Below the pieces are notes generated by a model, which ran no database searches, was not told the origin of the DNA, and was given only the letters and a program-made list of their open reading frames with translations. 64,000 nucleotides of DNA from Kutzneria sp. CA-103260 (GTDB lineage Bacteria > Actinomycetota > Actinomycetes > Mycobacteriales > Pseudonocardiaceae): the NCBI RefSeq assembly GCF_018263855.1, contig NZ_CP073318.1, forward strand, positions 496,001-560,000. Reading direction: 5' to 3'. Both the position numbers and the translations under genes were made by a program. Shown piece after piece: positions 9,154 to 17,185 of this stretch. Positions within the stretch are counted from its first letter, which is position 1. The number at the start of each line of letters is the position of its first letter.

Positions 9154-9319
9154 GGGGTTGATAATTTGCCCACAGGGTAGTCTTCATGCAAGTTGCTCAC
9201 CGTTTCGGACCAGCGTGGCATCACGCTCCGCGAACGGCGGCTAGAATCGGGTCCGGGCCGGGCGGTGCCATTTGTCCAGCCCGCACTAGTTTTCACGAGC
9301 TTGTAAGGATGGCTGTCGT

Positions 9320-9928
9320 ATGCCCCCGACTCCCGCCTCCGTTGTCGAGCAGTGGCAGAGCCTGCCGAGGACGGTGTTGCAGGACAAGGTCCGCCAGGTG
9401 GTCAAGCGCCGGGACGCGGATGCCAAGCAGATCTGGGCCCACGTGCGCGCCGATTCGGTGCTCGCCGCCCAGGTCCGCGGCGCGCTGTCCGCGCTGCGGG
9501 CCGAGGTTCGGGGCACCCGCGACGAGGTCATGTGGACGATGTGGATCGACCAGGCCCGGGCGGTGCTCGACGCTTCCCCGGAGAAGTCGGCTCCGCAGAA
9601 GGTGACAGCGGAAAAGCTGGCGGTCGAGAAGAAGGCGGCCGCCGAGAAGCCGGTAGCGGATCAGGCGTCGGAGCAGAAGCCGGCCGCGGAGAAGGCCTCG
9701 GCGCCGAAGGCGTCCCCAGCGAAGACGGCTCCGGAGAAGCCGGCCGCCGCGGCGACGGAAACGCCCGCGGCCGAGAAGAAGCCCGCGCCGGTGCAGCCCG
9801 CCTTCACCGCCAAGAAGTCGGACTCCGAGCCCGAGCCGGCCCAGCAGCTCACCTACACGCCGCCGGCCGACAAGCCCCGCACCGCCCCCGCCGTCGCCCC
9901 GGTGATGTTCCAGGCCCCCGGCCACTGA
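9320..9928 (+). CDS. Hypothetical protein with Lys/Ala/Pro-rich histone-H1-like tail
   Basis: 202 aa from ATG 9320, with AAGGATGG about 10 bp upstream. Residues 1-95 form a compact charged and tryptophan-containing domain that I do not recognise (VVEQWQSLP, EVMWTMWID). Residues 96-200 are a disordered tail of repeated EK/AAEK/KPA units, like histone H1-type or TolA-like sequences. No signal peptide or membrane segment. It is divergent from the glycosidase gene (166-bp gap). A DNA- or polyanion-binding role is possible but unproven. Confidence 0.7.
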   Translation: MPPTPASVVEQWQSLPRTVLQDKVRQVVKRRDADAKQIWAHVRADSVLAAQVRGALSALRAEVRGTRDEVMWTMWIDQARAVLDASPEKSAPQKVTAEKLAVEKKAAAEKPVADQASEQKPAAEKASAPKASPAKTAPEKPAAAATETPAAEKKPAPVQPAFTAKKSDSEPEPAQQLTYTPPADKPRTAPAVAPVMFQAPGH

Positions 9929-9944
9929 CCAAGATCAAGGCGCG

Positions 9945-9983
9945 TTTCCTGACGTTGAACGTCAGGAAAGGTCCTTTCCTGAC
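9945..9983. repeat. Gene-end palindrome, family copy 2 (12+1+12 plus an extra half)
   Basis: Arms TTTCCTGACGTT (9945-9956) and its complement (9958-9969) flank one base. A third half-copy, TCCTTTCCTGAC, follows at 9972-9983. Two mutually exclusive hairpins can therefore form. It lies 16 bp after the stop of the Lys/Ala-rich protein gene. It is the most eroded of the five copies. Confidence 0.8.
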
Positions 9984-10045
9984 ACCGGGCCGTCACCCGG
10001 CCGGCCGATCGTGGTGGCGGCGGGCGGACCACTAGCCTCGGCCGA

Positions 10046-11212
10046 ATGGGTCATCGGTGGCAGCTGGGGCTGGTGGCCCTCGTGCAGGTCCTGGTGCTGG
10101 CGCTGTGGTTCTCCGCCTCGGCGGTGGCCCCGGCGCTGCGGGCGGAGTTCGCGCTGTCCGGGGCGCAGGCCGGTTGGCTGACGGCGACCGTGCAGGTCGG
10201 CTTCGCGCTGGGGGCGGTCGGCTCGGCGCTGGCCAACCTGGCCGACCGGATTCCACCGAACGTGTTGATCACCCTCAGCGCCCTGGTCGGCGTGGCGGCG
10301 ACGGCGGCCCTGGCGCTGCTGGCCCACGACGCCTGGACGGTGCTGGCTCTGCGGCTGCTCACCGGCGTCAGCATGGCCGGCGTCTACCCGCCGGGCATGA
10401 AGATCGTCGTGTCCTGGTTCCCGAACGCCCGCGGCTCGGCCCTCGGGCTGCTGGTCGGGGCGCTGGCGGTCGGCTCGGCCGCCCCACAGCTGATCAACGG
10501 CCTGAGCACGCTGCCGTGGCGCGGCGTCCTGCTCACCGCGTCGGTGCTGGCCCTGGTCGGCGCGGCGGTGTCGCTGCTGCTGGTCCGATCGGGGCCGGCG
10601 ATGAGACCCGCTCGCGTTCCCGATCCCCGTTACGTGGCGCGGATGTTCCGCGACCCCCGGCAGCGGCTGGTCAATCTCGGCTACTTCGGCCACATGTGGG
10701 AGCTGTACGCCCTGTGGTCGTGGCTGCCGGCCTATCTCGCGGCCAGCAACGCGGTGCACGGCCGCCTGGGCATCGGTGTGGCCGCGTTTGTCGTCGCCGG
10801 CCTCTACGGCCTGGTCGGCTGCCTGGTCGCCGGCCTCTGGGCCGACCGCCGCGGCCGCGCCCACGTGGCCATGATCGCCATGCTGCTCAGCGCCGGCTGC
10901 GGCCTCGCCTCGGTGCTGGTGTTCGACAACCCCGTGCTGTTCCTGGTGGTGCTGGCCGCCTGGGGCGCGACCGCCGTCGCCGACTCGGCCCAGTTCTCGG
11001 CGGCGTTGACCGAGGTCGCCGACCAGGAGTACATCGGCACCGCCCTGACCGCGCAGACCGCCATCGGCTTCCTGGTCAGCGTGCTCACCATCCAGGCCCT
11101 GCCGGCGGTCGCCGACCTGGTCGGCTGGCGGCTGGCCGTGCCGCTGCTGGCCGTCGGACCGCTGCTCGGGGCCGCGGCCATGGCCCGGCTGCGAACCCCG
11201 GTCAGAGCGTAG
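10046..11212 (+). CDS. MFS transporter (12 TM, CynX/NarK-like)
   Basis: 388 aa with about 12 hydrophobic helices. The first, LGLVALVQVLVLALWFSASA, begins at residue 7. The loop-2 motif is weak (LADRIPPNVLI) and there is a GRAHVAM loop between the halves. The length and the LWFSASAVAP opening match the cyanate/nitrate-like group of small MFS carriers. Substrate unknown. No clear ribosome-binding site precedes the ATG. The 3' end overlaps the convergent idi gene by 11 bp. Confidence 0.85.
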   Translation: MGHRWQLGLVALVQVLVLALWFSASAVAPALRAEFALSGAQAGWLTATVQVGFALGAVGSALANLADRIPPNVLITLSALVGVAATAALALLAHDAWTVLALRLLTGVSMAGVYPPGMKIVVSWFPNARGSALGLLVGALAVGSAAPQLINGLSTLPWRGVLLTASVLALVGAAVSLLLVRSGPAMRPARVPDPRYVARMFRDPRQRLVNLGYFGHMWELYALWSWLPAYLAASNAVHGRLGIGVAAFVVAGLYGLVGCLVAGLWADRRGRAHVAMIAMLLSAGCGLASVLVFDNPVLFLVVLAAWGATAVADSAQFSAALTEVADQEYIGTALTAQTAIGFLVSVLTIQALPAVADLVGWRLAVPLLAVGPLLGAAAMARLRTPVRA

Positions 11213-11774
11213 CGGCCGGCGGCAGCTGCGCCGGGTCCCCGACCGGCCAGTCGGCCGGGCGTTCGCCCAGCTCACGCAGCTGTTCCAGCTGGAGCCGGCA
11301 CCACGTGGACAGCCGCGGGTCCTCGATCATGCCCAGCAGCTCCGGCCAGCTCACCCAGCGGGCGTCCTCGACCTCGGCCGGGTCCCGGGCCACCTCGCCG
11401 TAGGCCCGCGCCCGGAACACCGGGCACATCTCGTTCTCGACGATGCCGTCCTGCTCGGCGACGTACCGGAACCGCGGCAGGATCAGCTCCACCTGCGCCA
11501 CGTCCAGGCCCAGCTCGTCCTTGACCCGGCGGCGCACCGCGTCGGCCATCGACTCGCCCTCGGCCGGATGGCCGCAGCAGCTGTTGGTCCACACGCCCGG
11601 GAAGGTGGCCTTCGACAGGGCCCGCCGAGTCAGCAGGACCTGGCCCTCGTCGTCGACCAGGTAGGAGGAAAACGCCAGGTGCAGCGGGGTCTCGGCGTGG
11701 TGGACCGTCGCCTTGGCGGTGGTGCCGACGTTGTAACCGTCCTCGTCCAGGAGGACCACATGCTCCTGTGCCAC
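11202..11774 (-). CDS. idi: Isopentenyl-diphosphate delta-isomerase, type I
   Basis: 190 aa Nudix-fold enzyme that interconverts IPP and DMAPP, the isoprenoid building blocks. The catalytic Cys is C67 in TNSCCGHP, the same position as in the E. coli enzyme. The conserved acidic and metal-binding residues are present (HHAETPLHLAFS, and NEMCPVF near 116). Length matches the family. It stands alone here, so it is likely a housekeeping supply gene for menaquinone, polyprenols or carotenoids; the terpene synthase lies 15 kb away. Confidence 0.95.
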   Translation of the reverse strand: MAQEHVVLLDEDGYNVGTTAKATVHHAETPLHLAFSSYLVDDEGQVLLTRRALSKATFPGVWTNSCCGHPAEGESMADAVRRRVKDELGLDVAQVELILPRFRYVAEQDGIVENEMCPVFRARAYGEVARDPAEVEDARWVSWPELLGMIEDPRLSTWCRLQLEQLRELGERPADWPVGDPAQLPPAATL

Positions 11775-11817
11775 GTCCCGAGCCTAGCCCGGCCGCCCGG
11801 TGCGAGATCATGTCGGT

Positions 11818-12048
11818 ATGAGCACGTCACCCATCCGGACCGTGGAGATCAGCGACGACACCATCCGGCTCGGCCAGTTCCTCAAGCTCGCCGACCTCGC
11901 CGAGGACGGCACGCACGCCCGTGAGCTGCTGGAAGACGGAGAGGTGACGGTGAACGGCCGCGCCGAGAACCGGCGCGGCCGTCAGCTGGTCGACGGCGAC
12001 GTGGTCGCCGTGGACGGGCAGCGAGCGCGGCTCGCCGCCCGGTCCTGA
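11818..12048 (+). CDS. S4-domain RNA-binding protein (YaaA/RlbA-like)
   Basis: 76 aa from ATG 11818; an in-frame ATG six codons earlier is less likely. Almost the whole protein is one S4 domain: IRLGQFLKLADLAEDG, then ARELLEDGEVTVNG, then QLVDGDVV. Small S4 proteins bind structured RNA, often rRNA or stalled 50S-nascent-chain complexes. It diverges from idi across a 43-bp gap. A strong palindrome follows its stop. Confidence 0.88.
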   Translation: MSTSPIRTVEISDDTIRLGQFLKLADLAEDGTHARELLEDGEVTVNGRAENRRGRQLVDGDVVAVDGQRARLAARS

Positions 12049-12060
12049 CCGCGCCGGACC

Positions 12061-12115
12061 TGCTCGGAAGGGGGCTTTCCTGGCGTTGAACGCCAGGAAA
12101 GCCCCCTTCCGAGCA
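12061..12115. repeat. Gene-end palindrome, family copy 3 (perfect 27+1+27) with AATTTT
   Basis: Perfect inverted repeat: arms 12061-12087 and 12089-12115 around a G. The core differs by one base from other copies (CCTGGCGTT). The right arm is followed by ATTTT, so this copy could act as an intrinsic terminator for the S4 gene. It also faces the 3' end of the small minus-strand gene at 12121. Confidence 0.9.
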
Positions 12116-12120
12116 ATTTT

Positions 12121-12267
12121 CTACTCGTCGTCCTCGCCCGGACGGGCGTGGTCGGCCTTGCCGGGCGTGGGGTCCCGGTCCATGTCGATCAGCGGATGCC
12201 GCTCGGCCCCCTCGGCCGCGGCATGCCGCCCACTCTGCTGCGGGTCGTACTCCCCATGCTTTGTCAC
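12121..12267 (-). CDS. Small acidic hypothetical protein (48 aa)
   Basis: This reading frame runs from GTG 12267 to TAG 12121. The protein begins MTKHGEYDPQQSGRHAAAEG and ends in GEDDE. Third codon positions are almost all G or C, as in real genes here, and it sits between a hairpin and a divergent gene. It is hydrophilic with no cysteine or membrane segment. The ribosome-binding site is weak. Function unknown; no family recognised. Confidence 0.5.
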   Translation of the reverse strand: MTKHGEYDPQQSGRHAAAEGAERHPLIDMDRDPTPGKADHARPGEDDE

Positions 12268-12389
12268 CCGTACAGCCTACGGATGTCTCCTCCGCGTGTG
12301 TCAGGAACCCGTCAAAGTCCAGGTCGACCGCATAGTGACGGTGTCAACGGGCGGCGCGGACCGGGCCGCGGTGGACTGCACTGGAGGCT

Positions 12390-12782
12390 ATGGACAAGCA
12401 CCTGCTGGCCGGCGGGTTCGGTTTCCCGCTCGGCTTCGTCGCCGCGATCGCGGTCGCGCTGGGATCGGCCGCGGTCGGCGCGTTCGCCCATCCCGTCGTG
12501 GTGCTGGTCGCGCTGGCGGTGGTCACCTTCGCCGTGTCGCTGGCCACGACGCTGCCGGCCGCCCTGGGCACGGCCTTCGTCTGCTGGGGCGTCTACACCG
12601 GCTTCGTCCTCGACAGTCTCGGCCAGCTCCAGCTCAACGGCCGTTCCGCGCTGGCGGCTGTGGTGCTGGGCCTGGCCGCCCTGGTCGCGGTCGGCGGGAT
12701 GGCGGTGCGCCAGCATTTCCGCGAGTCCCGCTCCCGGGCCGCCGTGATCCCGGTCCGGCTCGCGCCACCGATTCGGGGGTAA
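12390..12782 (+). CDS. Small integral membrane protein, unknown function
   Basis: 130 aa from ATG 12390 with TGGAGG upstream. Four hydrophobic helices occupy about residues 8-30, 33-52, 53-72 and 88-107, followed by a short basic tail (RQHFRESRSR). No enzymatic or transport motif is seen. The arrangement resembles small actinobacterial membrane proteins of unknown role. It lies 34 bp before the thiolase gene but is not obviously co-translated with it. Confidence 0.7.
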   Translation: MDKHLLAGGFGFPLGFVAAIAVALGSAAVGAFAHPVVVLVALAVVTFAVSLATTLPAALGTAFVCWGVYTGFVLDSLGQLQLNGRSALAAVVLGLAALVAVGGMAVRQHFRESRSRAAVIPVRLAPPIRG

Positions 12783-12816
12783 CCCCGGTCACTCTGTTAG
12801 TTGTAGCATCGCCGGC

Positions 12817-14019
12817 ATGGTGTGGGTCCTCGGCGGCTACCAGACCGACTTCGCGCTGAACTGGCCGCGAGCCGGCCTTGAGGTGTCCGACCTGGTCGCG
12901 GAGGTGGTCCGGGAGACCCTGGTGGACGCCCGGGTCGACCCGAGCCGGATCGGTGTGATCCACCTCGGCAACGCCTTCGGTCAGCTGTTCACCGGCCAGG
13001 GGCAGCTCGGCGGCATGCCGGCGACCATGGACGAGCGGCTGTGGGGCGTGCCGGCCACCCGGCACGAGGCCGCCTGCGCCTCCGGCGGCGTGGCCGTCCT
13101 GGCCGCGATGGCCGACCTGGAGTCCGGTCGCTACGACAGCGCGCTGGTGCTGGGCGTCGAGCTGGAGAAGACCGTGCCCGGCGATCTGAGCGCCCAGTAC
13201 CTCGGGGCCGCGGCGTGGGTCGGGCACGAGGGCCAGCAGGCCAAGTACATGTGGCCGCACATGTTCAGCCTGCTCACCGAGGAGTACGACCGCCGCTACG
13301 GCATCGACGACGCCCACCTCAACGCCATCGCCGCGCTGAACTTCCGCAACGCCCGGGCCAACCCCAGGGCGCAGACCCGGGCCTGGGAGTTCGGGCCGGC
13401 CAGCTTCACCGACGACGACACGGCCAATCCACGCGTCGAAGGCCGCGTTCGTCGCCAGCAGTGCAGCCAGGTCACCGACGGCGGCGCCGGCGTGGTGCTG
13501 GTCTCCGACCGCCACCCGCGCGCCGGCACGCCGGGCACGGCCCGGATCGAGGGCTGGGGGCACCGGACCGTGGGCCTGCCGTTGCAGGCCAAGCTCGACC
13601 GCAGCCGGGACGAGCCGTATGTGCTGCCGCATGTCCGGCAGGCGATTCTCGACGCCTATGGCCGGGCCGGCATCGAATCGGTGGACGGAATCGAGACGCA
13701 CGACTGCTTTGCCATGTCCGAATACCTGGCGATCGATCATTTCGGCCTGACCGGGCCGGGGGAGAGCTGGAAGGCCGTCGAGAACGGCGAGCTGGAGCGG
13801 GGCGGGCGGTTTCCGGTCAACGCGAGCGGCGGCCTGATCGGCGGCGGGCACCCGGTCGGCGCGACCGGCGTGCGGATGCTGCTCGACGCCACCCGCCAGG
13901 TGACCGGGCGGGCCGGCGCGTGCCAGATCGAGGGCGCCCGGCGGGTCGGCACGCTCAACATCGGCGGCAGCACGACGACAACCGTGACTTTTGTGGTGGG
14001 GAGCCAGGATGGACGTTGA
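12817..14019 (+). CDS. SCP-x-type thiolase / acetyl-CoA acetyltransferase
   Basis: 400 aa. Nucleophile C87 lies in EAACASGG, a catalytic His near 294 in THDCF, and a second His near 345 in GGGHPVGATG. The C-terminus has the NIGGSTTT segment of SCP-x thiolases instead of the CGGG loop. All catalytic positions are present, so it should cleave or condense a beta-ketoacyl-CoA. Its end overlaps the next gene's start by 11 bp, so the two are translationally coupled and probably act in one pathway, such as side-chain shortening of an aromatic or isoprenoid acid. Confidence 0.9.
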   Translation: MVWVLGGYQTDFALNWPRAGLEVSDLVAEVVRETLVDARVDPSRIGVIHLGNAFGQLFTGQGQLGGMPATMDERLWGVPATRHEAACASGGVAVLAAMADLESGRYDSALVLGVELEKTVPGDLSAQYLGAAAWVGHEGQQAKYMWPHMFSLLTEEYDRRYGIDDAHLNAIAALNFRNARANPRAQTRAWEFGPASFTDDDTANPRVEGRVRRQQCSQVTDGGAGVVLVSDRHPRAGTPGTARIEGWGHRTVGLPLQAKLDRSRDEPYVLPHVRQAILDAYGRAGIESVDGIETHDCFAMSEYLAIDHFGLTGPGESWKAVENGELERGGRFPVNASGGLIGGGHPVGATGVRMLLDATRQVTGRAGACQIEGARRVGTLNIGGSTTTTVTFVVGSQDGR

Positions 14020-15511
14020 GATCGTCGGACGGGTGCTGTCGACGCTGCCGGCGGAGGACGACCACCCGTACCGGATCGGACCGTGGCGGCCGCAGCACAC
14101 CGAGTGGCGGGCCGACGACCTGGAGGTCGTGGGCGAGCTGCCGGCGGATCTGGACGGTGTGTACCTGCGCAACACCGAGAACCCGGTGCATCCGGCGATC
14201 GAGCGCTACCACCCGTTCGACGGCGACGCCATGATCCACATGGTCGGCTTCCGGGACGGGAAGGCCTTCTACCGCAACAGCTTCGTCCGCACCGACGGCT
14301 TCCTGGCCGAGGCCGAGGCCGGCGGTCCGCTGTGGGCCGGCATCGCCGAGCGGGCCGGTCAGTCCACACGGGACGGTTGGGGCGCCCGGGGTCGGATGAA
14401 GGACTCGTCCAGCACCGACATCGTGGTGCACAACGGCGTCGCCCTGAGCAGCTTCTACCAATGTGGAGACCTGTACCGGATCGACCCGCTGACGCTGGAG
14501 ACCCTGGGCAAGTCCCCGTGGACGCCCGACTGCGGCGTCTCCGCCCACACCAAGGTCGACGACCACACCGGCGAGCTGCTGTTCTTCAACTACAGCACCG
14601 AGGCCCCGTATCTGCACTACGGCGTCGTGGATGCCAACGACTCCCTGGTGCACTACGTCGATGTGCCGCTGCCGGGTCCGCGCCTGCCGCACGACATGGC
14701 GTTCACCGAGAACTACGCCATCTTCAACGACTGCCCCATGTTCTGGGATGCCGACCTGATGGCCAAAGGCGTGCACGTGCCCCGCTTCCACCGGGACATG
14801 CCCTTGCGGCTCGGCGTGCTGCCTCGCCGGGGCGGCAGCGACGAGGTGCTCTGGTTCGAGGCCGATCCCACGTATGTGCTGCACTGGGTCAACGCGTACG
14901 AGGAGGGCGACGAGATCGTGCTCGACGGCTTCTTCCAGCACGACCCCATGCCCGCCGACAACGGCCAACCCGGCTCCGTGCAGTATCAACGCTCGACCCT
15001 GCAAGCAGGTCTTCGGGGAATCTTCCGGTTCCTGGCGTTGGACCGCCTCCAGACCCGCCTGCACCGCTGGCGGCTCAACCTGGCCACCGGGCAGTGCAAG
15101 GAGGAGCAGCTCACCGACTCCATCACCGAGTTCGGCATGATCAACCCCAGCCTCGGCGGCCGGCCATACCGGTACACCTACGCCGCCACCGGCAAACCCG
15201 GCTGGTTCCTGTTCGACGGTCTCGTCAAGCACGATCTCGTCAGCGGCACCGAGCAGCGCTATTCCTTCGGCGACAACGTCTACGGCAGCGAAACCGCCGT
15301 CGCACCCCGAGTCGGGTCGACGGGCGAGGACGACGGCTATCTCGTCACCCTGACCACGGACATGGCCAACGACCGCTCCGAGTGCCTGGTCTTCGACGCC
15401 CAGCGGGTGTCCGACGGTCCCGTCGCCCGGATCCGCCTGCCCGAACGGATTTCCAGCGGCACCCACTCGACGTGGGCACCCGGCTCATCCCTGCCGGGCT
15501 GGCGTGCTTGA
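14009..15511 (+). CDS. Carotenoid oxygenase (RPE65/lignostilbene dioxygenase) family protein
   Basis: 500 aa from ATG 14009, with GGGGAGCCAGG just before it, inside the end of the thiolase gene. The family's four iron-ligand histidines can be placed near residues 180 (SAHTKVD), 228 (LPHDMAF), 291 (VLHWVNAYE) and 486 (GTHSTW). The enzyme should cleave a conjugated C=C bond with O2 at a non-haem Fe(II). Substrates in this family include carotenoids, apocarotenoids, stilbenes and isoeugenol. Coupling to a thiolase, rather than carotenoid genes, favours an aromatic or apocarotenoid substrate (inference). Confidence 0.9.
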   Translation: MDVEIVGRVLSTLPAEDDHPYRIGPWRPQHTEWRADDLEVVGELPADLDGVYLRNTENPVHPAIERYHPFDGDAMIHMVGFRDGKAFYRNSFVRTDGFLAEAEAGGPLWAGIAERAGQSTRDGWGARGRMKDSSSTDIVVHNGVALSSFYQCGDLYRIDPLTLETLGKSPWTPDCGVSAHTKVDDHTGELLFFNYSTEAPYLHYGVVDANDSLVHYVDVPLPGPRLPHDMAFTENYAIFNDCPMFWDADLMAKGVHVPRFHRDMPLRLGVLPRRGGSDEVLWFEADPTYVLHWVNAYEEGDEIVLDGFFQHDPMPADNGQPGSVQYQRSTLQAGLRGIFRFLALDRLQTRLHRWRLNLATGQCKEEQLTDSITEFGMINPSLGGRPYRYTYAATGKPGWFLFDGLVKHDLVSGTEQRYSFGDNVYGSETAVAPRVGSTGEDDGYLVTLTTDMANDRSECLVFDAQRVSDGPVARIRLPERISSGTHSTWAPGSSLPGWRA

Positions 15512-16397
15512 GGTCACCGAGCTGCCCGCCGGGCAGCGCAACGCCATCGGGGTGACCCTGGGGCTGCTCGGCGACGAGTGGTCCCTGCTCATCCTGCGTG
15601 AGGCGCTGCTCGGGGCCGACCGGTTCGTGGACTGGCGGGCCCGGCTGCCCATCTCCAACGCCGTGCTCACCGCCCGCCTCAACCGCCTCACCGAGGCCGG
15701 CCTTTTCCTGCGCGGCAACGGCTATCGGCTCACCGAGCGCGGCGCCGACGTCTGGTCCATCCTGCTCAGCATCTGGGCCTGGGAGGACCGCTGGGTGGCC
15801 AGCCACGTCGAACGCCTTCCCGGTCGCGTGCATCGCCCGTGCGGCAAGCCCTTCGACCCGGTGCTGGTCTGCTCCGCCTGCGACACACCGGTGTTGGCCA
15901 TCGACCACTCGCTGGAGGGCGGCTTCGGCCCGTCAGGCTCCTGGGAGCGCTCGGTCCCCGAAGCCACCACCCGCCGCCGCGCCGCCGATGGCGCCCCCCG
16001 GCGGCCATCGTCCGACGCCGCCTTCTTTCCGCAGACCACCGCGCTCATCGGCAATCGCTGGTCCGCCGCCCTCGTCGGCGCGGCCTTCCAGGGCGTGCAC
16101 CGGTTCAGCGACTTCCAACGGTGCCTCAACACCTCGCCCACCATGGTCGCCGACCGGATCCGCACCCTGCACGCCCTGGGCGTGCTCGCCGACGACTACC
16201 GGCTCACCGCCAAGGGCCTGGCCTTCTTCCCGGTCGTGATGTGCCTCGTTGGCTGGGCGCAGCGGTGGTACCGAGCCGCCGAGGGACCGGCGCTGGTCCA
16301 CCGGCACCTGCCCTGCGGCACCGACTTCGTCGCGGCGCTGGACTGCTCCTCGTGCGGGGATCGCCTGGTGCGCAAGGACGTCGTTCCTACCAGCTGA
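15504..16397 (+). CDS. Double HxlR-domain transcriptional regulator with two Cys-rich segments
   Basis: 297 aa from GTG 15504, overlapping the oxygenase stop. Two HxlR winged-helix domains lie in tandem: residues about 10-100 (LLGDEWSLLILREAL) and about 175-262 (LIGNRWSAALVGAAF). Each is followed by a cysteine segment: CGKPFDPVLVCSAC near 113-126, and CGTDFVAALDCSSC near 273-286. HxlR proteins normally act as dimers of single domains; here the dimer is fused in one chain. The paired Cys could bind zinc or sense redox or electrophiles. It probably regulates this operon and the convergent SDR. Confidence 0.85.
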   Translation: MLEVTELPAGQRNAIGVTLGLLGDEWSLLILREALLGADRFVDWRARLPISNAVLTARLNRLTEAGLFLRGNGYRLTERGADVWSILLSIWAWEDRWVASHVERLPGRVHRPCGKPFDPVLVCSACDTPVLAIDHSLEGGFGPSGSWERSVPEATTRRRAADGAPRRPSSDAAFFPQTTALIGNRWSAALVGAAFQGVHRFSDFQRCLNTSPTMVADRIRTLHALGVLADDYRLTAKGLAFFPVVMCLVGWAQRWYRAAEGPALVHRHLPCGTDFVAALDCSSCGDRLVRKDVVPTS

Positions 16398-17121
16398 CCG
16401 GGCCGTCCTCGTCGAAGAAGCCGCCGGTCGGACCGTCCGAGGCCAGCACGGCCAGCTCGACGGTGATCTTCGCGCCCTGGGCTGGCGTGCGCACGCCCCG
16501 GTGCCCGTTCAGGTCGGTCGCCACATAGCCCGGCGTGCAGGCGTTGACCTTGATCTGGGTGTCGGCCAGCTCCCGGGCGTAGTGCACGGTGATCGCGTTC
16601 AGGGCCGACTTCGAGCTGGCGTAGGCCATCGACAGCCCCAGCGCGGTGTCGGCCGCGGCCTGCTGCGAGATCGAGCCCAGCCGGCTCGACACGTTCACGA
16701 TGCGCGCCGCGTCGGACTTGCGCAGCAGTGGCAGCATCGCGTTGGTCATCGCCACCACGCCGAAGACGTTGGTCTCGTACACCCGGCGCATGTCGTCCAG
16801 CACCGTCATGCTCGGCAGCGTCTCCAGCTCGTTGGCGATGGCCGCGTTGTTCACCAGCACGTCCAGGCAGCCGAAATCGGCCGCCACCCGGTCCGCCGCC
16901 GCGTCGACCGACGCCTCCTCCGTCACGTCCAGCTGCAGGAACCGCACGTCCAGGCCGTCGTCAGCCAGCTCCGCCACCGTCTGCGCCCCGCGGTGCAGGT
17001 CCCGGGCCGACGCCAGCACCGTGAATCCCAGCTGCCCCAGACCACGGGCGATCTCCCGACCGATTCCCTTGTTGGCGCCCGTCACCAGCGCCAGTCGCCC
17101 GTTCCTCGTCATGGATTCCAT
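16387..17121 (-). CDS. Short-chain dehydrogenase/reductase (carbonyl-reductase-like)
   Basis: 244 aa classical SDR. TGANKGIG near residue 14 binds NADPH, NNAA follows near 90, and the catalytic Tyr-Lys pair lies in YASSK near 165-169. The N-terminus and the VTEEASVDAAADRV segment are like plant and bacterial carbonyl reductases or menthone-type SDRs. Start at ATG 17121 follows AGGTGATGGG; an ATG three codons later is possible. Its 3' end overlaps the HxlR gene by 11 bp in convergent orientation. A role in the same pathway is plausible. Confidence 0.9.
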   Translation of the reverse strand: MESMTRNGRLALVTGANKGIGREIARGLGQLGFTVLASARDLHRGAQTVAELADDGLDVRFLQLDVTEEASVDAAADRVAADFGCLDVLVNNAAIANELETLPSMTVLDDMRRVYETNVFGVVAMTNAMLPLLRKSDAARIVNVSSRLGSISQQAAADTALGLSMAYASSKSALNAITVHYARELADTQIKVNACTPGYVATDLNGHRGVRTPAQGAKITVELAVLASDGPTGGFFDEDGPVSW

Positions 17122-17185
17122 CCCATCACCTGGAGTGCGCTCCAGCGCAAGCCCGTTTACGCGCCGGGCTGTTCGCCTGGCGTCG

